DNA from: JAICLL01 sp035252155
GTDB taxonomy: Bacteria > Planctomycetota > Planctomycetia > Pirellulales > JAICIG01
NCBI GenBank assembly: GCA_035252155.1
Contig: DATFDL010000709.1
Coordinates: forward strand, 1-12,934
Direction of reading: 5' to 3'
DNA: 12,934 nt
Positions 1 to 7,391 of the stretch are shown here, one piece after another; position 1 is the stretch's first letter; every line of letters begins with the position of its first letter. The translations under genes and the position numbers were made by a program. The notes below the pieces were generated by a model. It was not told the origin of the DNA, ran no database searches, and worked only from the letters and a program-made list of their open reading frames with translations.

Positions 1-2
1 TT

Positions 3-59
3 GGAGGATGGCCTTCCAGGCCGTCGATCGAGCGGTGACGGCCTGGAAGGCCATCCTCC
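3..59. repeat. Perfect 23-bp inverted repeat, 11-nt loop
   Basis: Bases 3-25 are the exact reverse complement of bases 37-59, with an 11-nt loop at 26-36. Each arm also contains a smaller palindrome, GGCCTTCCAGGCC at 10-22 and its mate GGCCTGGAAGGCC at 40-52, so the DNA or RNA could fold as one long hairpin or as two short ones. It lies 39 bp beyond the stop codon of the minus-strand transketolase gene, so a terminator role is possible. No T-tract is visible, because the window ends two bases past the arm. The perfect arms and sub-palindromes also fit a dispersed REP-like element. The inverted repeat is seen directly; its role is inferred. Confidence 0.85.
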
Positions 60-98
60 GAGGCGCTCGCGCCAGCCGAACTCTACGACTTGTCTGCC

Positions 99-2156
99 CT
101 ACGGCCTAGTTCCAATGGCTTCCTTGGCTAAGGCGACGACGTTTTCGACGGTGAATCCAAAATGCTTAAACAATTGCCCGGCCGGTCCCGAGGCGCCAAA
201 GCCTTTCATTCCCAGAAATCGGCCGCTGGCGCCGATATAGCGATCCCAACCTTGCCGCACGCCGGCCTCGACCGCCACGCGAGCGGTCACGCCCGAAGGC
301 AAAACTTGCTCGCGATAACTCAGGTCTTGCTCGTCAAAAAGTTCCCAGCAGGGCATGCTGACCACGCGGGCCTTGATGCCCTCGCCCGCGAGTTGGTCAT
401 GAGCAGCCAGGCAAAGGGCCACTTCGCTGCCGGTGGCCAACAGCAGCACGTCGGGTCGGCCGCCCGCATCGGCCAGCACATAGCCGCCGCGGGAAACGCC
501 CGCCGCTGAGCCATATTTCGCGCGGTCGAGGCTCGGCAAGTTCTGCCGCGTCAGCACCAGCGCTGCCGGTCGGTTTTTCCACGGTAAAATCGTGCGATAG
601 GTCTCGGCCACCTCATTGGCGTCGGCCGGGCGGAAAGTGGCCAGCCAGGGAATGGCGCGCAGGGCCGCCAGATGTTCGACGGGCTGATGCGTCGGGCCGT
701 CTTCACCCACGCCGATCGAGTCGTGCGTGAAAATGAAAATCGACGGCAGCTTCATGATGGCGGCCAGCCGCAGCGAGGGCCGCAGATAGTCAGCAAAGAC
801 AAAAAACGTGGCGCCGAAGGCTCGCAGGCCGCTCAACGACATGCCGTTGACGGCCGCAGCCATGCCGTGCTCGCGGATGCCAAAGTGCAGATTGCGTCCC
901 TGGTAGCTGCCGGCCTCGAAGCTGTCGAGGCCGTTCATCATGGTCATGGTCGAAGGGGCCAGGTCGCCTGCCCCGCCCACGAACCACGGCACCGAGGCCG
1001 CGACGGCATTGATCACCTTGCCCGACGAAACGCGCGTCGCCAAGCCCTTGGCATCGGCTGGGAAACACGGAATTTTTTTGTCCCAACCCTCGGGCAACTC
1101 GCGCTTGTCAAGTAGCTTCCATTGCGCGAAGGCTTCAGGATGTTTGCAGGCGTAGTCGGCCAGCGTTGCCTCCCAAGCGGCAAATAGCTTGCCGCCGCGG
1201 CGGCCGACGCCGTTGGCGAAATCGTCTAAAACTTCCGACGGCACCAGAAACTTGGCGTCTTCCGGCCAACCGTACGCCTGCTTCGTGAGACGGATCTCGT
1301 CTTCGCCCAGCGGCGCGCCGTGGGCGCCGTGGGTGTCGTGCTTGTTTGGTGAGCCATACGCAATGTGGCTTTTGACGATGATGAGCGTGGGCCGATCTTC
1401 GGCGCGCAAGAACTCTTGATAGGCGGCGGTCAGCGCGTCGAGATCGTTGGCGTCGGCTACGCGGATGACATGCCAACCGTAACCCTCGAACCGCCGACCG
1501 ACGTTTTCGCTGAAGGCCAGCGACGTGTCGCCCTCGATGGTGATCGAGTTGTCATCGTAGATCCAACAAAGATTCGCGAGCTTCAGATGCCCGGCCAGCG
1601 AGGCGGCCTCCGAAGAGACACCCTCCATCATGTCGCCGTCGCTGCATAGGGCGTAGATGTTGTAGTCGAACAGGTCGAAGCCCGGCCGATGAAACTGGGC
1701 CGCCAGCCAGCGCTGGGCGATAGCCATGCCGACGCTGTTGCCCACTCCTTGGCCCAGCGGTCCGGTGGTGGTCTCGATGCCGCTGGCCTCGCCGTGCTCC
1801 GGGTGGCCGGCGCAGCGGCTGTGCAGTTGGCGAAAACGCTGGAGATCGGTGAGCCCAATGGCCGGATCGCTGGTGGGCCGGCCGTCGGGCCCAGCCTGCC
1901 TGACGCCGGCCAAGTGCAGCACGCTGTAGAGCAGCATCGAGGCGTGTCCGCACGAGAGTACAAAGCGGTCGCGGGCCGGCCAGGCGGGCTGCCCAGGATC
2001 ATACTTTAATACGCGATTCCAAAGCGTGTAGACGACCGGGGCCAGGGCCATCGGCGTGCCCGGATGCCCGCTGTTGGCTGCCTGCACCGCGTCCATAGCC
2101 AGCGTGCGGATAGTGTTGATCGAGAGTTGTTCGAGCGTCGCGGTTTCAGTCGGCAT
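99..2156 (-). CDS. tkt: Transketolase
   Basis: ThDP-dependent cytosolic enzyme that moves two-carbon ketol units between sugar phosphates in the non-oxidative pentose phosphate pathway. The 685-aa product is near the usual bacterial length of about 660-680. Seen: SGHPG with His31; GPLGQG at 132-137; a ThDP/metal signature from SDGD at 172-175 to DDNSI at 201-205; IREHGM with the expected catalytic Glu429; the HDSIGVGEDGPTHQ loop at 478-491 with His478 and His490; and a C-terminal domain opening near TGSEV at 575-579. The motif reads SDGD where many relatives have GDG, which keeps the metal-binding Asp173. I chose ATG at 2156. A GTG at 2213 would add 19 Arg/Ser-rich residues absent from the family's usual N-terminus. 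No Shine-Dalgarno is obvious before 2156. It is divergent from the permease gene. Whether it is the only transketolase in the genome cannot be told. Confidence 0.96.
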   Translation of the reverse strand: MPTETATLEQLSINTIRTLAMDAVQAANSGHPGTPMALAPVVYTLWNRVLKYDPGQPAWPARDRFVLSCGHASMLLYSVLHLAGVRQAGPDGRPTSDPAIGLTDLQRFRQLHSRCAGHPEHGEASGIETTTGPLGQGVGNSVGMAIAQRWLAAQFHRPGFDLFDYNIYALCSDGDMMEGVSSEAASLAGHLKLANLCWIYDDNSITIEGDTSLAFSENVGRRFEGYGWHVIRVADANDLDALTAAYQEFLRAEDRPTLIIVKSHIAYGSPNKHDTHGAHGAPLGEDEIRLTKQAYGWPEDAKFLVPSEVLDDFANGVGRRGGKLFAAWEATLADYACKHPEAFAQWKLLDKRELPEGWDKKIPCFPADAKGLATRVSSGKVINAVAASVPWFVGGAGDLAPSTMTMMNGLDSFEAGSYQGRNLHFGIREHGMAAAVNGMSLSGLRAFGATFFVFADYLRPSLRLAAIMKLPSIFIFTHDSIGVGEDGPTHQPVEHLAALRAIPWLATFRPADANEVAETYRTILPWKNRPAALVLTRQNLPSLDRAKYGSAAGVSRGGYVLADAGGRPDVLLLATGSEVALCLAAHDQLAGEGIKARVVSMPCWELFDEQDLSYREQVLPSGVTARVAVEAGVRQGWDRYIGASGRFLGMKGFGASGPAGQLFKHFGFTVENVVALAKEAIGTRP

Positions 2157-2260
2157 CAGCAATGTTCCGGAGGAGGAGAAATGAAATCGAGAGACAGCCG
2201 CCCTTCGGCTCACAGCCGCCCTCGGCGGTGGCGGTCGACCGCCGTTCCTGCTTGTTAAAA

Positions 2261-2289
2261 AGTTTAGGGATGCGCGTGTGGCACGTCAA
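2261..2289 (-). promoter_or_regulatory. Candidate sigma-70 promoter for transketolase
   Basis: Read on the minus strand, TTGACG (2289-2284, 5 of 6 to TTGACA) is followed after exactly 17 bp by TAAACT (2266-2261, 4 of 6 to TATAAT). A start near 2254 would give a leader of about 98 nt before the ATG at 2156. That leader holds a GC-rich cluster of small palindromes: GGCGGTCGACCGCC at 2230-2243, CCGCC-CTC-GGCGG at 2216-2228 and AGCCG-N5-CGGCT at 2196-2210. The boxes and spacing are seen; activity is inferred. Confidence 0.5.
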
Positions 2290-2295
2290 CGCTGG

Positions 2296-2324
2296 TGGAC
2301 CGCGAACGCAGAGCTTGCTACCAT
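2296..2324 (+). promoter_or_regulatory. Candidate extended -10 promoter for the permease
   Basis: TGGACC (2296-2301, 4 of 6 to TTGACA), 17 bp, then TACCAT (2319-2324), preceded by TG at 2316-2317 to make the extended -10 form TGCTACCAT. A transcription start about seven bases on falls at 2330-2332, right at the ATG at 2333, so the mRNA would be leaderless or nearly so. That fits the absence of any Shine-Dalgarno sequence before this ATG. Its -35 box sits 6 bp from the -35 box of the opposing transketolase promoter. Confidence 0.5.
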
Positions 2325-2332
2325 ACTGCAGC

Positions 2333-3865
2333 ATGGCCAATCAATTTTTCGCCAAGAAAACTCTCGAATCGCTGGTTCACGAGATGGCAGGCGAGCACCG
2401 CCTGCGGCGCGTGTTGGGGCCGGTGGCGCTTACGGCCATCGGCGTCGGGGCGATCGTCGGAGCTGGCATTTTCGCCATCGTCGGAGAAGCGGCGCATCAT
2501 ACGGCCGGGCCCGCGCTGATGCTGTCGTTCGTAGTTGCCGGCATCGCGTGCGTCTTTTCGGCGCTCTGCTACGCCGAGTTCGCCGCGATGGCGCCCGTCG
2601 CGGGGTCGGCCTACACCTATGCCTACGTGACACTCGGCGAGCTCTTCGCTTGGATCATCGGTTGGGACTTGGTGCTGGAATACGCCGTGGGCGCGGCCAC
2701 CGTCGCCCATTCTTGGTCTGGATATCTGCGAGATCTGCTTGCGGCGAACAAAATCCATCTTCCGAAGCTCATCGCAGAAGCACCTTTCAAATACGAAGGT
2801 GGACATTACGTCCGTACCGGCAGCCTGTTCGATGGATTGGCCTTGGCCGTCGCCGTCGCGATCACGGTGGTGCTCGTGTTGGGCATCCGCGAGAGCGCTC
2901 GCTTCAACGCGGTGATGGTAGCTGTCAAGCTCTGTATCGTGCTCTTCGTCATTCTGGTGGGAGCGTGGTGGATCAACCCCGCCAACTGGGATCCCTTCGC
3001 TCCGTTCGGGTACTCGGGCCTCAGTTTTTTCGGCTATCCGATCTTGGGCCAGCACGACGAGCACGCCAAGCCGGTGGGAATGCTGGCCGGAGCCTCGATC
3101 ATTTTTTTCGCTTATATCGGTTTCGATGCCGTGTCGACCCAGGCCGAAGAAGCACGCAATCCGCGCCGCGACGTGCCCATCGGAATCATCGTGTCGCTGG
3201 CGATTTGCACGCTGCTCTATATTGCGATGGCCGCCGTACTGACGGGCATGGTGCGGTACGATGAGATTGACGTCGATGCTCCCATCTCAGCGGCGTTCGG
3301 AGCGATTGGAATGAAACGCGCACAATCGCTGGTGGCGATCGGCGCCGTGGCTGGCATGACGTCGGTCTTGCTGGTGATGATGCTCAGCCAGCCGCGAGTG
3401 CTGCTGGCGATGGCCCGCGATGGCCTGCTCCCGCCCGGCTTCTTCGCGGCCATTCACCCGAAGTTTCAAACTCCGTGGAAATCGACGATCATCACCGGCA
3501 TGGTCGTGGCGACGATGGGTTCGTTACTGCCGATCGATGTGCTGGCGCAGCTCGTCAATATCGGCACGCTGTTGGCATTTGTGATCGTTTGCGCGGCAGT
3601 GCTGGTGATGCGGCGTACGCATCCCCACGTCGAGCGTCCGTTCCGGGCACCCTTCGTTCCGCTGGTACCGATTTTGGGCATTACGTTCTGCCTGGTGCTG
3701 ATGTTCTCGCTGCCCTGGGAAAACTGGCTGCGGCTGGCCGGTTGGCTCGCAATCGGACTGGTGATCTACTTCGCCTACGGGCGGCGACATAGCCATCTGG
3801 GCCGCGAACTGCGTCGCGAGATCTCCACCCACGGCGTCTCGCCCGCCGGAACGCCGGCTGAATAA
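2333..3865 (+). CDS. APC-superfamily (CAT-type) amino-acid permease
   Basis: Inner-membrane secondary transporter for amino acids. The 510-aa product has about 12 hydrophobic spans, at roughly 30-52, 62-84, 96-128, 165-184, 193-213, 248-268, 285-306, 331-351, 384-400, 405-427, 440-460 and 466-484. Family marks seen: the Gly-rich first helix GVGAIVGAGIF at 37-47, which forms the substrate carboxylate/amine site in APC carriers; GFDAVSTQAEEARNP at 263-277; and a basic tail (RELRREIS) at 491-498. These marks point to the cationic amino-acid transporter branch (YfnA/GkApcT-like); the actual substrate cannot be read. The frame is open back to 2162, but the residues before 2333 are Arg-rich and unlike the family, and a good promoter ends at 2324, so I start at ATG 2333. 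A palindrome begins 11 bp after the stop. Confidence 0.93.
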   Translation: MANQFFAKKTLESLVHEMAGEHRLRRVLGPVALTAIGVGAIVGAGIFAIVGEAAHHTAGPALMLSFVVAGIACVFSALCYAEFAAMAPVAGSAYTYAYVTLGELFAWIIGWDLVLEYAVGAATVAHSWSGYLRDLLAANKIHLPKLIAEAPFKYEGGHYVRTGSLFDGLALAVAVAITVVLVLGIRESARFNAVMVAVKLCIVLFVILVGAWWINPANWDPFAPFGYSGLSFFGYPILGQHDEHAKPVGMLAGASIIFFAYIGFDAVSTQAEEARNPRRDVPIGIIVSLAICTLLYIAMAAVLTGMVRYDEIDVDAPISAAFGAIGMKRAQSLVAIGAVAGMTSVLLVMMLSQPRVLLAMARDGLLPPGFFAAIHPKFQTPWKSTIITGMVVATMGSLLPIDVLAQLVNIGTLLAFVIVCAAVLVMRRTHPHVERPFRAPFVPLVPILGITFCLVLMFSLPWENWLRLAGWLAIGLVIYFAYGRRHSHLGRELRREISTHGVSPAGTPAE

Positions 3866-3876
3866 GTCAAGCGTAG

Positions 3877-3893
3877 GGTGGGCATTGCCCACC
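3877..3893. repeat. Short GTGGGCATTGCCCAC palindrome
   Basis: GGTGGGCATTGCCCACC has 8-bp arms around a single central base and is preceded by GTAG. It begins 11 bp after the permease stop codon. Sequences of the form GTAGGGTGGGCATTGCCCACC are, from memory, common dispersed intergenic repeats in cyanobacteria and planctomycetes. It could act as a weak terminator hairpin, but no T-run follows. The palindrome is seen; membership of a dispersed family is recall. Confidence 0.65.
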
Positions 3894-3979
3894 ATGTTGC
3901 CGTTACTTGACACCCACGGCTCAACTATGGACGCTGTACGATAGTCGTCCCGCCATTCACACTCCTCGCCCCCGCCGTT

Positions 3980-5407
3980 ATGAATCACTCGCGCTTCCTC
4001 GTTGCAGCTCTGTTGGCTCTTGCGGCCGGCTGTTTTTCTCGGGCCGCTGTCGTGTTCGGAGAAGAAGTGTCGTACTTCCGTTACGACGGCGGGGTGGCCG
4101 CGGAAGATCAGCAGCCATTGCCCGGTCGGCTCGACAAGAACACGCAAGCCTGGCGGGTGCCGCTCGCCTCGGGCCATTCGACTCCTTGCGTTTACGGCGA
4201 CGCCATCTACCTGACGACGTTTGAAAACGATCAGTTGGCCACTGTGGCGCTCGACCGGCGCAGCGGCCGCGAGCGCTGGCGAAAGGTTGCGCCCACCACG
4301 CGGATCGAGCAATTTCACTCCACCAGCAGCCCTGCCGCCGCCACGCCCGCCTGCGACGGCCAGCGCCTCTACGTCTTCTTCGGCAGTTATGGTCTGCTTT
4401 GCTACGATCTCGAGGGAGAGCTGGTCTGGTCGAAGGAGATGGGGCCGTTCCAGGATGAATTCGGCTCGGCCAGTTCGCCGATTCTCGTCGATGAAAAGCT
4501 GCTGGTCAGCGCCGACCACGACATCCACAGTTTTCTGCTGGCCGTCGACCGCGCCACGGGCGACGAGCTGTGGCGAATTGATCGCGAGGGATTCACCCGT
4601 AGCTATGCCACGCCCGTCGTATGGGAGGCTGATGGCCGAAAGCAGATCGTTGTGGCCGGCGCGTTGCAGTTGGTGGCGTATGACCTCGACAACGGCCAAA
4701 AGCTCTGGTGGGTCAACGGGCTTGCCCGGATCGTCAACACCACGCCGGCGCAGGGGCTGGGCCTGCTCTATGTCGCCACCTGGTCGCCGGGCGGAGACAC
4801 CGACGCCCGCACCGCCATGCCGCCCTGGGCGACCGCGCTGGAAAGCTGGGACGACAACGGCGACGCCAAGCTCTCGCGCGACGAAGCCAAGGATCCCGAT
4901 GTGCTCGACCGTTTCTACCGGATCGACTTGAATCAAGACGGCGGGCTCGATCAAGCCGAGTGGAACAAATACGCTCGTGTCTTCGAGCTGGCCCAGAACT
5001 CGTTGCTGGCGATCCGGCCAGGCGGCTCGGGCGACATCACCGACGACGCCGTGGTGTGGGAGTATCGTAAGGGTTTGCCTTATGTGCCCAGCCCGTTGCT
5101 CTATCACGAGCGACTCTATCTGGTAAAGAATGGCGGCATTCTCACCTGCCTCGACGCCGGCAGCGGCCGGATGCAAAAGCAACTACGGCTGGCGTCGAGT
5201 GAGAACTATTACGCCTCGCCCGTGGCCGGCGACGGCAAGATCTATGTGGCCAGCGAGCCGGGCGTGGTGAGCGTGCTTGACGCCGACTCGTGCCGCGTGA
5301 CATTCAAGCGCGATTTTGGCGAGCGGACGATGGCCTCGCCCGTCATCTCCGACGGCCGGGTTTATCTCCGCACGGAACAGGCCCTGTATTGCTTTGAGGG
5401 GCGTTAG
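3980..5407 (+). CDS. Secreted PQQ-type beta-propeller with EF-hand pair
   Basis: 475-aa exported protein of the PQQ-binding-like (outer-membrane-protein-like) beta-propeller family. An N-terminal hydrophobic signal (residues 5-17) runs into LAAGC at 14-18, a weak lipobox; a Sec cut near VFG-EE at 25-29 is the alternative. Blade signatures recur as W/Y-x(n)-D-x-x-[ST/N]-G-x-x-x-W: LDRRSGRERW at 91-100, VDRATGDELW at 189-198, YDLDNGQKLWW at 234-244 and LDAGSGRMQKQ at 391-401. Between blades lie two consecutive EF-hand loops, D291-x-N-x-D295 ending in E302, and D316-x-N-x-D320-G ending in E327, so calcium binding is likely. No dehydrogenase active-site residues are recognised, so it is probably a binding or scaffold protein. 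It is the first gene of a run, and its stop codon overlaps the miaE start by one base. No Shine-Dalgarno precedes the ATG. Confidence 0.88.
   Translation: MNHSRFLVAALLALAAGCFSRAAVVFGEEVSYFRYDGGVAAEDQQPLPGRLDKNTQAWRVPLASGHSTPCVYGDAIYLTTFENDQLATVALDRRSGRERWRKVAPTTRIEQFHSTSSPAAATPACDGQRLYVFFGSYGLLCYDLEGELVWSKEMGPFQDEFGSASSPILVDEKLLVSADHDIHSFLLAVDRATGDELWRIDREGFTRSYATPVVWEADGRKQIVVAGALQLVAYDLDNGQKLWWVNGLARIVNTTPAQGLGLLYVATWSPGGDTDARTAMPPWATALESWDDNGDAKLSRDEAKDPDVLDRFYRIDLNQDGGLDQAEWNKYARVFELAQNSLLAIRPGGSGDITDDAVVWEYRKGLPYVPSPLLYHERLYLVKNGGILTCLDAGSGRMQKQLRLASSENYYASPVAGDGKIYVASEPGVVSVLDADSCRVTFKRDFGERTMASPVISDGRVYLRTEQALYCFEGR
5396..5402 (+). promoter_or_regulatory. Ribosome binding site that decides the miaE GTG start
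   Basis: GAGGGGC lies inside the last codons of the propeller gene, 4 to 7 bases before the GTG at 5407. There is no ATG in frame before codon 39 of the hydroxylase, and starting there would remove the first diiron helix. The site therefore supports the GTG start and the one-base TAGTG overlap, with likely translational coupling. Confidence 0.55.
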
Positions 5408-5982
5408 TGCTCAGCTTAAAAACCAGCACTTCGCCACGTTGGCTGGCGACCGTCGAAGCAAACCTCGACGAAGTGTTGCTTGATCACGCGCATTGCGAAA
5501 AGAAAGCGGCCGGCACGGCGATGAACCTGATTTTCGCCTACGTCGACCGCATCGAGCTGGTCAAAACCCTTTCAGGCATCGTCACCGAAGAGTTGGAACA
5601 TTTCAAGCTCGTGATCGACGTGCTCGCAGCGCGCGGCGTACGGTTCCGGCGGCTGAAGCCCAGCAACTACGGTGGGCAGCTTGCCCAGCTCGTGCGAACC
5701 CAAGAGCCACAAAAGGCGGTCGATCGCTTGTTGGTGGCGGGATTGATCGAGGCCCGCTCGTGCGAACGGTTCGCCCTCTTGAAGGACCGGCTCGCCGACC
5801 GGACGCTGGCCGCGTTTTATCAAAGCCTGTTTGAGTCCGAGGCGCGGCACCATGCGGGCTACGTGCAATTGGCCAAGCTCTTTGCAGACGAAGACGAAGT
5901 CGACCGGCGGCTGGAAGAACTGGCCGTCGCCGAGGCCGCGATCATCGACCGCGGCGACGTACTGCCGCGAATGCATAGTTGA
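5407..5982 (+). CDS. miaE: tRNA-(ms2io6A)-hydroxylase, MiaE type
   Basis: Oxygen-dependent diiron enzyme that hydroxylates the isopentenyl side chain of ms2i6A at tRNA position 37, downstream of MiaA and MiaB. The 191-aa product is about the usual length and all ferritin-like. Six expected iron ligands are present: Glu31 in DHAHCEKKAAG; Glu62 and His65 in EELEHF; Glu115 in LIEARSCERF; and Glu145 and His148 in ESEARHH. These give the two ExxH motifs typical of MiaE. It starts with GTG, overlaps the preceding stop (TAGTG), and ends 20 bp before the next ATG, so it is likely co-transcribed with its neighbours. No miaA or miaB is in the window. Best known from gamma-proteobacteria, so its operon setting with secreted proteins is unusual. 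Family call firm; substrate state (ms2i6A versus i6A) inferred. Confidence 0.93.
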   Translation: MLSLKTSTSPRWLATVEANLDEVLLDHAHCEKKAAGTAMNLIFAYVDRIELVKTLSGIVTEELEHFKLVIDVLAARGVRFRRLKPSNYGGQLAQLVRTQEPQKAVDRLLVAGLIEARSCERFALLKDRLADRTLAAFYQSLFESEARHHAGYVQLAKLFADEDEVDRRLEELAVAEAAIIDRGDVLPRMHS

Positions 5983-6002
5983 GGGTCTTCGAGGAGAACA
6001 CC

Positions 6003-7316
6003 ATGAATTCCATGCTTTGCGCCACGATGCTCGCCGCGGTTTTGGCGGCCGCCCCCGACGAGCGGACGAAAGCGATTTTGAACGATCGTCAATCGGTCGA
6101 AGGCGACGGCTACTGGATTTACAACGATCTGCCGCGGGCCTTCGACGAGGCGCGGAAAGAGGGAAAACCTCTCGTGGTCGTCCTGCGTTGCGTTCCATGC
6201 GCCGCCTGTGCCCAGCTCGATGCCGATATCGTGCGCCGCGATCCGACCGTTCAAGGCCTGCTCGACGAGTTCGTCTGCGTGCGGATCGTCAATGCCAACG
6301 GCCTCGATTTGTCGCTCTTTCAATACGATTACGATCAATCGTTCGCCGCGTTTTTTCTAAATGCCGATCAGACGATCTATGGGCGCTTTGGCACGCGATC
6401 GCATGAAACCGAATCGAGGCGCGATGTCTCGATCGAAGGGTTCGCTCGCGCGTTGGAAGGGGCGCTTGAGCTGCACCGCGCGTACCCGAAAAACCGAGCG
6501 GCGCTGGCCGGCAAGCGCGGCCCCGAGGCGGCGGTCAAAACGCCCGAGCAGTTTCCGTCGCTCAAAGGACGCTACGGCCCGCGCCTCGCAGCCGAAGGCA
6601 ACGTGGCGGCAAGCTGCATCCATTGTCATCAAGTCGGCGAGGCCATCCGCCGCGAGTTCCGCGACCGGGGTGAGGCTATGCCCGAACGGGTGCTCTTTCC
6701 GTATCCGTTGCCGAACGTGTTGGGCCTGACGCTCGACCCGAAGCAAAAAGCGCGCGTGGCCGAGGTGGAGGCGGGTTCGACGGCGGCAAACGACGGCTTC
6801 CGTGATGGCGACGAACTGATTTCGCTCGAAGGGCAGCCTCTGTTGTCGATCGCCGATGTGCAGTGGGTGCTGCACAACGCGGCCGAAGCGGGCCGGCTGG
6901 AGGCCGAGGTGCGCCGCGGCGACCAACAAATCTCGATACCGCTCACGCTTCCGCCGGGTTGGCGGCGGCGCGGCGATCTTTCGTGGCGGGCCACCACTTG
7001 GGACCTGCGGCGCATGGCGGCCGGCGGAATGGTGCTGAGCAGCCTCTCGGCTGACGAGCACCGCCAGGCCGGGCTGACTGACGGATCGCTCGCACTGCGC
7101 GTCAAATACCTGGGCGAGTACGGCGAGCATGGCGCCGCCAAGCAGGCAGGTTTTCGCAAGGGAGACATTGTGATCGAGGTCGACGGCCGGCGCGAACCGC
7201 TCAGCGAATCGGGAGTTTTGACCACTTTGGTGAATCGAACTCGCCTCGGTCAAAAAGTCAAAGTGAATGTGCTTCGCGACGGAGGCCGCGTATCGTTGGA
7301 ACTGCCGATGCAATAG
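6003..7316 (+). CDS. Secreted thioredoxin-like / CxxCH / double-PDZ protein
   Basis: 437-aa exported protein. Residues 1-17 form a short signal with AAA before PDE but no basic residue at its N-terminus. A thioredoxin-like domain (about 40-160) carries a triple-cysteine motif C63-V-P-C66-A-A-C69, that is two overlapping CxxC pairs. A cytochrome-c-type motif C205-I-H-C208-H209 follows in a segment of about 180-235. PDZ-like domains lie at about 235-315 and 350-437 (EAGSTAANDGFRDGDELISL at 256-275; GFRKGDIVIEVDG at 383-395). This matches what I recall as the planctomycete Trx7/PDZ domain (seleno)protein family; here all positions are Cys codons with no in-frame TGA. The role is probably envelope redox or protein quality control. 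ATG 6003 has GAGGAG at 5991-5996, which decides it over a TTG at 5979. It is in the run with miaE. Heme binding is inferred. Confidence 0.85.
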   Translation: MNSMLCATMLAAVLAAAPDERTKAILNDRQSVEGDGYWIYNDLPRAFDEARKEGKPLVVVLRCVPCAACAQLDADIVRRDPTVQGLLDEFVCVRIVNANGLDLSLFQYDYDQSFAAFFLNADQTIYGRFGTRSHETESRRDVSIEGFARALEGALELHRAYPKNRAALAGKRGPEAAVKTPEQFPSLKGRYGPRLAAEGNVAASCIHCHQVGEAIRREFRDRGEAMPERVLFPYPLPNVLGLTLDPKQKARVAEVEAGSTAANDGFRDGDELISLEGQPLLSIADVQWVLHNAAEAGRLEAEVRRGDQQISIPLTLPPGWRRRGDLSWRATTWDLRRMAAGGMVLSSLSADEHRQAGLTDGSLALRVKYLGEYGEHGAAKQAGFRKGDIVIEVDGRREPLSESGVLTTLVNRTRLGQKVKVNVLRDGGRVSLELPMQ

Positions 7317-7391
7317 CTTCTTCGTCGGCCGTTTGGAACACGCATTGCATAAACCGCTTCAGGTGATACGCCATCCAAGTCGGAGGGAGAA

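Noticed and set aside
3907..3942. TTGACA at 3907-3912 with TACGAT at 3937-3942 before the propeller gene
   Set aside because: Perfect -35 box but a 24-bp gap, too long for one promoter; TACGAT alone at 3937 remains possible but weak.
3524..5182. 552-codon minus-strand frame spanning the permease end and the propeller gene
   Set aside because: It crosses two well-supported genes, has no recognisable motif and is rich in Arg, Val and Gly as expected for a shadow frame in GC-rich DNA.
7345..7372. TTGCAT-N16-TACGCC before the 57-aa lipoprotein
   Set aside because: Both boxes match consensus poorly; the gene may simply be read from the upstream run.
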